Source of the DNA: Burkholderiaceae bacterium
GTDB lineage: Bacteria > Pseudomonadota > Gammaproteobacteria > Burkholderiales > Burkholderiaceae_C
Direction: 5' to 3'
Length of the DNA: 21,842 nt
Assembly: GCA_029864165.1 (NCBI GenBank)
Contig: JAOTTZ010000003.1
Location: 1 to 21,842, forward strand
The notes under the pieces are model-generated. The model saw nothing but the letters and a program-made list of their open reading frames with translations, made no database searches and was not told the DNA's origin. This document shows positions 16,515-21,842 of this stretch, piece by piece; the stretch's first letter is position 1, and each line of letters opens with the position of its first letter. A program made the translations under genes and the position numbers.

Positions 16515-18704
16515 TTAGTCGAGTTTGATTTTGTCGATCGTTGGCGCTGGCCCACTCGCTGGCGGTTTTAGCTCGGGCATGATTTCAGTAGGTGTCGTCG
16601 TTTCGGAGAAGAGCGAGGCACGAAACTCGTTTTTTGCTGGCATGTCATCCATGGCCCAGATCAAAAGCGCGCGCGCCGACATGGGTTTGGCGAACAAATA
16701 GCCTTGGAATTCATCGCAACCTAGTTGGAGAAGAATCTCGCGTTGCTTTTCATTTTCAACGCCCTCTGCCACCACCTTCAGGCCTATGGTGTGTGCCAGC
16801 TTCAACACCGCTTCAACCACGGCCCGTGCATCGCTGCTGGTCTCCAGATCCATGACAAAACTACGGTCGATCTTCAGCTCGGCGGCGGGTAGTTTGCGCA
16901 GATAGCTCAGGCTCGAGTAACCAGTGCCAAAATCGTCGATGGACAAGTGGACACCGGCGGCGCCAAGCTGCTCGAATGTGCGATGGGTCGCCTGCGTGTC
17001 TTCCATCGCCACCGATTCGGTGATCTCGCAGGTCAAGCGCGAAGGGTTGATGCCATAGCGCTTGAGGGCATCCTTGATGCGGTCGGCCAGGTCGTCTTGG
17101 CGCATTTGATAAACGGAAAGATTGATTGCGACACGCATCTTCAGACCATGCTCGCGCCACACCCGGGCTTGGCGACAGGCGTCCTCAATGACCCAGTTCC
17201 CCAACGCGCCGATCAGACCGTAGCGCTCGGCGAGCGGAACAACAACCGTTGGGCTGATCATGCCCCGCGTCGGATGATTCCAGCGCAACAGTGCCTCGGC
17301 GGCCGTGACCTGTCCACTGCGCGCGTCGATCTTCGGTTGGTAGAACAGCTCTAGTTTCTTCTCGTCTATCGCGCAACGTAGATCGCGCAGCAGTTCCTGC
17401 TGCGCGCGCGCATCATCCATCATGTGCGGCTCGAAGAACGCAAAGTTCGCGCCGCCTGCCCGCCGGGAAGCCTGCATCGCTGAATCTGCGTGGGACAGCA
17501 GCATCTTGGCGGCGCCGCCCTCGGGAAAACACGCCACGCCAATCGATGCCGACAGCGCCACCTCGTGTTGATTGCACACCAAGGGGACTTCCAGCACCTG
17601 CTGCAACTGGTTTGCCGCGTAGACAACGCTGCTGCGGTCGAGTTGACCCGTCAAGAGCACTGCGAACTCTGCGCCACCGACTCGACCGACACTGTGTGCA
17701 ACGATTTGCGGGGCCTTGATCAATTTGCGCGTGTGTTCCACCAAGAGCGCCGCCAGTGTGGTCAGAACCGAGTCACCTAACGAGTGTCCATACGAGTCGT
17801 TGACATGTTTGAAACCATCGAAGCCGATGTAGAGCAAAGCGACACGCCCCCCATTTTTCTCGGCGATGGCAGCCGCAGATACCAGTGTCAATTCGACACC
17901 GAACCGGTTAGACAGGCCGGTCAGCTGATCAACGGAAGGCTTGCGCTCGAGTTTCGCCTTGGTTTTACGCAGCTGATCGTTCAGCTGCAGGTACCTGTTT
18001 TCGAGCAGACGTTCGAGCCGCTGAGTTCTCAGCTCGAGCAGCATGATGATGGCGGCCAGCAGCGCATACAGCAATTCGGGACCGGGCATGATCGATGCCG
18101 CAATGGGCGGGGCCAGGGTCAGCGGCAGCACCAGCACCGGCAATGCGGTCGTCGCCACAGGCAACACTGCTAACCGGGCCAATCGCGGCAGCGCCACATG
18201 GTTGGGGCTGCGATGTACGCGCGCGAGCTGGAGAACCAAAGCACCTTGGCTGATGAGGCCTGCCAAGGCGAGACTGACAATGATCGACGGCGGGATGGGC
18301 AGTTCGAGCGCGTTTGCCCAGCCCACTTGCATGCCCAACCATCCGCCTGCACCGGCCAATACCCCCAGTACAACTTGCCAGCGCGCAGCACTGCAGCCGG
18401 CAAACAACGAAAGAGCAGCGATCACGGTGGTCAGGGCAAGAAGCGCTGTGGCCCGCAGTGCCGGCATGGCAATGGTGGCGTCTCCAGCGACCGAGGCGTA
18501 GGCGCAAATGAGCGTGGCCCACCAACCGACGCCAACGGCGGTGGAGCCAACCACGAAGCTGCCGAGTCGCCGGCTGCGCGTTGCAACGTCTTTGCGTTGC
18601 ACGGTCTGCAACGCCACCAGTGAAGCGCACCACAGTAACGCCAGCGCGGCCAAAACCATCACTGACGGGACTTGTATGGCCGCCAAGCTTGTCAAGTCGA
18701 TCAT
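16515..18704 (-). CDS. Membrane-anchored GGDEF-EAL protein, probable c-di-GMP phosphodiesterase
   Basis: The 729-residue protein has about seven membrane helices (1-225), a short linker helix, a GGDEF domain (about 255-430) and an EAL domain (about 440-690). The GGDEF signature is GGAEF (343-347), with Ala for the catalytic Asp, so cyclase activity is unlikely. The EAL domain keeps EALLRW (470-475), [32 protein letters not shown] and GYLFAKP, so it should hydrolyse c-di-GMP. The membrane part has the rhythm of an MHYT sensor ([38 protein letters not shown]) but lacks the Met-His pairs. ATG 18704 was chosen because TAGGTGAT precedes it at good spacing; a GTG at 18716 and an ATG at 18713 are alternatives. 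The C-terminal 30 residues are Pro-rich. Confidence 0.93.
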   Translation of the reverse strand: MIDLTSLAAIQVPSVMVLAALALLWCASLVALQTVQRKDVATRSRRLGSFVVGSTAVGVGWWATLICAYASVAGDATIAMPALRATALLALTTVIAALSLFAGCSAARWQVVLGVLAGAGGWLGMQVGWANALELPIPPSIIVSLALAGLISQGALVLQLARVHRSPNHVALPRLARLAVLPVATTALPVLVLPLTLAPPIAASIMPGPELLYALLAAIIMLLELRTQRLERLLENRYLQLNDQLRKTKAKLERKPSVDQLTGLSNRFGVELTLVSAAAIAEKNGGRVALLYIGFDGFKHVNDSYGHSLGDSVLTTLAALLVEHTRKLIKAPQIVAHSVGRVGGAEFAVLLTGQLDRSSVVYAANQLQQVLEVPLVCNQHEVALSASIGVACFPEGGAAKMLLSHADSAMQASRRAGGANFAFFEPHMMDDARAQQELLRDLRCAIDEKKLELFYQPKIDARSGQVTAAEALLRWNHPTRGMISPTVVVPLAERYGLIGALGNWVIEDACRQARVWREHGLKMRVAINLSVYQMRQDDLADRIKDALKRYGINPSRLTCEITESVAMEDTQATHRTFEQLGAAGVHLSIDDFGTGYSSLSYLRKLPAAELKIDRSFVMDLETSSDARAVVEAVLKLAHTIGLKVVAEGVENEKQREILLQLGCDEFQGYLFAKPMSARALLIWAMDDMPAKNEFRASLFSETTTPTEIMPELKPPASGPAPTIDKIKLD

Positions 18705-18818
18705 TTTCGGCATCACCTAGTGTGTTACTTACTGTAGGGCAAGGTCGCCATCGACTTCCGCGCGACACGGAATCGGGAGCCACCGCCAGGGTATCGGCTA
18801 TGGATGTATCGGCACCCC

Positions 18819-18880
18819 GCGCTGGTAACTTGAGCGTTGATTCAAAACCAAGTAAAAATGACGCTCCAAAGCGCCAGCGC
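18819..18880. repeat. Nested inverted repeat between methyltransferase and GGDEF-EAL genes
   Basis: GCGCTGG (18819-18825) pairs with CCAGCGC (18874-18880), and inside it GAGCGT (18832-18837) pairs with ACGCTC (18861-18866), with an A-rich loop. It lies 4 bp after the methyltransferase stop on the minus strand and may be its 3' hairpin. The rest of the 18705-18883 gap shows nothing recognisable. Confidence 0.4.
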
Positions 18881-18883
18881 CGA

Positions 18884-19852
18884 CTAAGAACCTATTCGTG
18901 AATAAGACGGCGGTGCGGTCTGATTTGCCTTGGGCGAAGTGGCCGGCCGCAGCATAGCGCGCATGTCCTGCAACGCCACCGTCGTTTCACTTGCCGGGTG
19001 GGGGCGAGGCGCGGCCTTGAACGCATGCCCGTAGATAATCTCAAAACTCAAGCGCAGCCGGCCATCGGCGCCGGCCAGAGATTGCAGCTCGCGGCACAGC
19101 CTGTCGTGCCAACGTGGCGTGCACAGCCCCGGCCAACGCGCAGACGACGCGTTGCACCCCATGCCGCGCAACTCAGCCAGAAGCGCCTGCGGGCTGCTCC
19201 AAGTCAGACTCAGGTGCTCTTGATCCATCACGGGGTCGGCAAAACCCGCGTGCAGCAACATATCGCCCAAGTCGTGCATGTCCACAAACTCTGTCCCCGC
19301 GACTGGCCAGCCCAGGCGCTGGTACAGCGCACGCAGTTCACGCACCGTGTCGGGCCCCAAGCATGAAAACATCAAAAACCCATCGGCCGCGAGCAGCCTT
19401 TGCCAACGCTGCATCAGGCTCGGCGGGTCGGGCGCGGCGTGCAACATCATGTTGGCCCACAACAACTGTGCCGAAAGAGGCGCGGGTTCACTTTGCGCGA
19501 CTTCCACCTTCGGCCGCAACCAACGGCGCGGTGACCACCAAGGGCTGACTGTTGCGGCCATGCTGCGTTGCACCAGCGCTGCGCTGGGTTCGACCACCAC
19601 GCGCCGTGCTTGCGGGTAAGCCTGCGCCAACAAGGCCGCACTGGCGCCCGTGTAACCCCACCAATCCAACACGGTGGCTGGTCGCAACTTGACGACGGCA
19701 AGGCGCTGCGCCATGCGCCGCGCCACTTCGGCATGCAGCCACGGGGGCTGTGGCTGACGGGACAGGCGGCGCAAAGCGCTATCGACAGCGTTGGCATCGA
19801 CTGGCCTGGCGACGGGTGCGGTCTTAGCAGAAGGTGACGGCGGCGCGAGCAT
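18884..19852 (-). CDS. BioC-like SAM-dependent methyltransferase
   Basis: The 322-residue class I methyltransferase resembles the malonyl-ACP O-methyltransferase BioC of biotin synthesis in its second half: LLWANMMLHAAPDPPSLMQR, ADGFLMFSCLGPDTVREL, FVDMHDLGDMLLHAGFADPV, LLAELRGMGCNAS and LRLSFEIIYGHAF. Motif I is unusual: VLDWWGYTGAS instead of a standard DxGxGxG loop. The biotin assignment is therefore an inference and no other bio gene is in the window. ATG 19852 is preferred; an ATG at 19882 would add ten residues and overlap the start of comF. The last seven codons before the stop (SYSRIGS) are encoded by a copy of the terminus of repeat elements 1 and 2. Confidence 0.8.
   Translation of the reverse strand: MLAPPSPSAKTAPVARPVDANAVDSALRRLSRQPQPPWLHAEVARRMAQRLAVVKLRPATVLDWWGYTGASAALLAQAYPQARRVVVEPSAALVQRSMAATVSPWWSPRRWLRPKVEVAQSEPAPLSAQLLWANMMLHAAPDPPSLMQRWQRLLAADGFLMFSCLGPDTVRELRALYQRLGWPVAGTEFVDMHDLGDMLLHAGFADPVMDQEHLSLTWSSPQALLAELRGMGCNASSARWPGLCTPRWHDRLCRELQSLAGADGRLRLSFEIIYGHAFKAAPRPHPASETTVALQDMRAMLRPATSPKANQTAPPSYSRIGS
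18887..18909. repeat. Solo terminus of the element 1/2 repeat family
   Basis: These 23 bp match the left end of element 1 (2490-2512) at 22 positions, beginning AGAACCTAT. No matching opposite end or internal arm is seen nearby, so only one terminus remains or was acquired. It lies inside the 3' end of the methyltransferase gene, immediately before that gene's stop codon. Confidence 0.85.
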
Positions 19853-19860
19853 GGCATCCC

Positions 19861-19868
19861 AGTATATT
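19861..19868. promoter_or_regulatory. Possible overlapping divergent -10 boxes of comF and the methyltransferase gene
   Basis: TATATT (19863-19868) faces right and TATACT (19866-19861) faces left, sharing four bases. They are placed about 6-8 bp from the ATG of comF (19875) and the ATG of the methyltransferase (19852). Transcripts would be almost leaderless. No good -35 boxes were found, so this is tentative. Confidence 0.3.
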
Positions 19869-19874
19869 GAGCTG

Positions 19875-20600
19875 ATGTTCACCGGCTTGCTGCAACACTT
19901 CGGGCCACCGCTGCGCGGCCTGCCCAGTCAGTGCGCGGTGTGCCATGCCTGGGACTGGCAGCGTTTGTGCGCTGATTGCATCACCCGTTACGTCGCGCCT
20001 TGCCCGCGCTGCGAGCGGTGCGCGATCGAGGTGCCCATAGGCGTACGCACCTGCGGCGCATGCCTGAAACAGCCGCCCCCCTTCGAACACGCACTTGCCG
20101 CGGTGGACTACAAGTACCCATGGGATGGCTTGATCACGGCACTGAAGTTCCACGCAGGCCTGGACTTGGCCACTGTGCTGGCGCAACGCGTGATCGAGGC
20201 GTACGGCAAAGGCGAGCTGCCACGCCCCGGCTGGCTATTGCCAGTGCCTTTGAGCGCTCAGCGCTTGCGCGAGCGTGGCTACAACCAAGCTTGGGAACTG
20301 GCGCGCCGGGTGGCGCCCGCGTTGGGGTGCACCACGCATCCGCGCTGGCTGTTGCGCGTGAAAGACTCACCGCAGCAACTGTCGCTGCCGTTGGCCCAAC
20401 GCGCGGCCAACGTGCGCGGCGCTTTCGCTGTCGCGCCGCGCCGCGCGGACGAACTGCGCGAGCAAACCGTGGCCGTGCTCGACGACGTGATGACCAGCGG
20501 CGCAACCGCCGCCGAAATAGCCCGCACTTTACTGGGCGCTGGCGCCAAGTCGGTGCAGGTATGGGTGGTCGCACGCACACCGCGGATCACAGATCTCTGA
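19875..20600 (+). CDS. comF: ComF family amidophosphoribosyltransferase-like protein
   Basis: The 241-residue protein has an N-terminal double zinc-finger region (Cys20, 23, 32, 35, 43, 46, 60, 63) and a C-terminal type I phosphoribosyltransferase domain. The PRPP loop reads VLDDVMTSGAT (Asp203-Asp204). PVPLSAQRLRERGYNQAWELAR is the family's most conserved stretch. ComF is needed for uptake or processing of single-stranded DNA in natural transformation in Haemophilus and Bacillus; the reaction is not established. The ATG at 19875 was chosen because it leaves a short leader before the first zinc finger; in-frame starts at 19791 and 19851 would overlap the divergent gene. trmL follows after 12 bp. 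Retraction pili (pilTU) elsewhere in the window are compatible with competence, which remains inference. Confidence 0.92.
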   Translation: MFTGLLQHFGPPLRGLPSQCAVCHAWDWQRLCADCITRYVAPCPRCERCAIEVPIGVRTCGACLKQPPPFEHALAAVDYKYPWDGLITALKFHAGLDLATVLAQRVIEAYGKGELPRPGWLLPVPLSAQRLRERGYNQAWELARRVAPALGCTTHPRWLLRVKDSPQQLSLPLAQRAANVRGAFAVAPRRADELREQTVAVLDDVMTSGATAAEIARTLLGAGAKSVQVWVVARTPRITDL

Positions 20601-20612
20601 ACTCACATCGGC

Positions 20613-21083
20613 ATGTTCAATATTGTTCTTATTCAGCCCGAAATTCCGCCCAACACGGGCAACGTGATTCGGCTTGCAGCCAATACCGGCTGCGCGCTGC
20701 ATCTGATAGAACCGCTGGGGTTTTCGATGGACGACAAGCTGCTGCGGCGTGCGGGACTGGACTATCAAGAAACAGCAAACGTCAAGCGCCACGCATCGTG
20801 GGCAGACTTTCTGCGTAGCGCGCAGCCCAAGCCCGAGCGAATGTTTGCTTTCACGACCGGCGGCAACGTGACGTTGTCTGACGCGATATGGCGAGCCGGT
20901 GATTGGTTTGTTTTCGGCAGTGAAACCGCCGGCTTGCCAGCCGCCGTGCGCAATGCCTTCCCCGAGGTTCAACGTCTGCGCTTACCTATGCGCCCCGGCC
21001 AGCGCAGCCTGAACCTGAGCAATGCGGTGGCGGTGGTCGTGTTCGAGGCCTGGCGGCAAAACGGCTACGCTGGCGGCGGCTGA
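20613..21083 (+). CDS. trmL: tRNA (cytidine/uridine-2'-O-)-methyltransferase TrmL
   Basis: The 156-residue SPOUT-class enzyme methylates the 2'-OH of the wobble nucleotide 34 of tRNA-Leu isoacceptors using SAM. Length and motifs fit: MFNIVLIQPEIPPNTGNVIR at the start, LAANTGCALHLIEPLGF, FVFGSETAGLP (motif 2, SAM knot) and RSLNLSNAVAVVVFEAW (motif 3, knot). It lies 12 bp after comF, so the two are probably cotranscribed. It shares the tRNA-Leu substrate with LeuS encoded earlier in the window, but the genes are too far apart for this to mean linkage. Confidence 0.96.
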   Translation: MFNIVLIQPEIPPNTGNVIRLAANTGCALHLIEPLGFSMDDKLLRRAGLDYQETANVKRHASWADFLRSAQPKPERMFAFTTGGNVTLSDAIWRAGDWFVFGSETAGLPAAVRNAFPEVQRLRLPMRPGQRSLNLSNAVAVVVFEAWRQNGYAGGG

Positions 21084-21143
21084 ACGCCACCGCGCTCGCT
21101 CGCACCGGTGACATAAGCCCAACGGATGAGCCTTGCACACAGC

Positions 21144-21162
21144 GCGTGCGCAACGCGCACGC
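21144..21162. terminator. Hairpin downstream of trmL
   Basis: A 7-bp perfect stem, GCGTGCG (21144-21150) with CGCACGC (21156-21162), has a 5-nt loop. It lies about 60 bp after the trmL stop. There is no T-run, so it is a weak terminator candidate. Confidence 0.3.
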
Positions 21163-21296
21163 TGAGCGCTTCGCCCGCGTGTGCATACGTCACAACTTTG
21201 ATGCTTCAGATTCACTGTGAAACGACGGGCCCGGCGCTTAACTTGCGGATGTTGGGCGCTGCATATCTCAGCCCCGCAACGAGAAGGTTCATCATC

Positions 21297-21587
21297 ATGA
21301 TCCGTACATACGCAACAGCCCTCGAATCCGACTCCGTCGGCGAGACGACGCAGTCCGAGCCTTTGCAACCAGCGTACAGCGGCCCAGAGCGGCGCCGTAC
21401 TGGTTCCCAGATTACGATAGACGTCGTTCGTCGCGACCGTGAACATCGTCGGCACTTGACCCTAGCTGTAGTGCAATGCGATGACACCGACCAACGCCAG
21501 TCAGTCGGCGCTAGACTGCCTTCGGACATACCGATCGATAGGCGCTGCACAGGTCGGCGCAGGGGTGATCCCACTTTCCGCAGCTAA
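21297..21587 (+). CDS. Hypothetical Arg-rich small protein
   Basis: An open frame of 96 residues starts at ATG 21297 with AGAAGG about 10 bases upstream. I do not recognise a family. It contains a YSGPERRR segment of a kind found in many proteobacterial regulatory proteins ahead of PilZ or GGDEF parts. The centre (VVRRDREHRR) and the end (PIDRRCTGRRRGD) are strongly basic, so it could bind nucleic acid. There is no signal peptide or membrane helix. The frame is open further upstream to 21126, but that leader looks non-coding. It may be a chance frame in GC-rich DNA. Confidence 0.45.
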   Translation: MIRTYATALESDSVGETTQSEPLQPAYSGPERRRTGSQITIDVVRRDREHRRHLTLAVVQCDDTDQRQSVGARLPSDIPIDRRCTGRRRGDPTFRS

Positions 21588-21614
21588 CCGCCTGTTTCCG
21601 CTGGCTAGTGTAGT

Positions 21615-21842
21615 GTTGCATGCTATGCGGTACTTATAAAACCGATGCGTTTGGGCCTGTAGCTAGGCGCAAACCACAGCAATAGCCAAAGCTATTGCGA
21701 GGCTGAGCCCGGACGCAAACAGTCTAGTGGACTGTTTGTGCCTGGCGAAGGACCAAGCCTCTGGCTTGGTGCGGCCTGCAAGGTTTTGCAACAACGCTAC
21801 GGGGCCAAAGGCGCGGTTTTTAAGTGCTGAATAGCGTGCAAC
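21615..21842. repeat. Multi-hairpin inverted-repeat element 3 (at least 228 bp, reaches the window edge)
   Basis: The outer arms (21615-21663 and 21796-21842) pair at about 39 of 47 positions, and several of the mismatches are T.G wobbles on the plus strand. Inside are three clean hairpins: 21679-21698 (CAATAGC/GCTATTG), 21717-21737 (AAACAGTC/GACTGTTT) and 21752-21770 (ACCAAGCC/GGCTTGGT). The organisation recalls elements 1 and 2, but the sequence, including the termini (GTTGCA/TGCAAC), is different. The element ends exactly at or beyond the window border. Confidence 0.75.

Noticed and set aside
21615..21842. Integron attC site or tRNA-like structure
   Set aside because: The core sites of attC and tRNA-invariant positions are not seen; there are three independent perfect hairpins instead.

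Overview
The window is a GC-rich bacterial chromosome segment. Its gene content and order (leuS, diaA-dolP, divergent pilT/yggS, recA-recX-sucC-sucD in one run, a free-standing MetH homocysteine domain, a ComF gene divergent from a BioC-like methyltransferase) point to a betaproteobacterium of the order Burkholderiales, most likely Comamonadaceae or a close relative. This placement is inferred from family knowledge; no search was run. Almost every gene is a core housekeeping gene. No rRNA, tRNA, CRISPR array, prophage or intact insertion sequence was seen.

Layout. 1-907: the end of a thiolase gene and an enoyl-CoA hydratase/isomerase (lipid catabolism), converging on amtB (minus strand). 2451-2922: a divergent amtB/leuS gap filled largely by a 268-bp multi-hairpin repeat (element 1). 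2923-5553: leuS, followed by about 560 bp without a gene. 6117-7354: SIS protein (DiaA/GmhA type) and DolP lipoprotein, translationally coupled. 7435-10337 (minus): pilT, a cyclic-nucleotide-binding-domain protein and pilU, the type IV pilus retraction operon, divergent from yggS. 11176-11444: a second 269-bp element (element 2) filling the whole space between the yggS and sucD stop codons. 11443-15338 (minus): recA, recX, sucC, sucD. 15406-18704 (minus): a membrane GGDEF-EAL protein and the MetH homocysteine-binding module. 18884-21083: BioC-like methyltransferase divergent from comF-trmL. 21084-21842: one small uncertain ORF and a third multi-hairpin inverted repeat (element 3).

The most interesting signal is not a protein. 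Elements 1 and 2 have the same length to within 1 bp, the same 10-base termini and the same nested-stem architecture. Their stem sequences differ, yet the changes in the aligned stems are matched on the partner side: 19 compensated pairs were counted by eye. Unpaired segments are largely conserved. A solo copy of the terminus has become the 3' end of the methyltransferase gene. This looks like a dispersed, structure-selected (RNA or single-stranded DNA) repeat family with no coding capacity of its own. Element 3 is built on the same principle but has different sequence.
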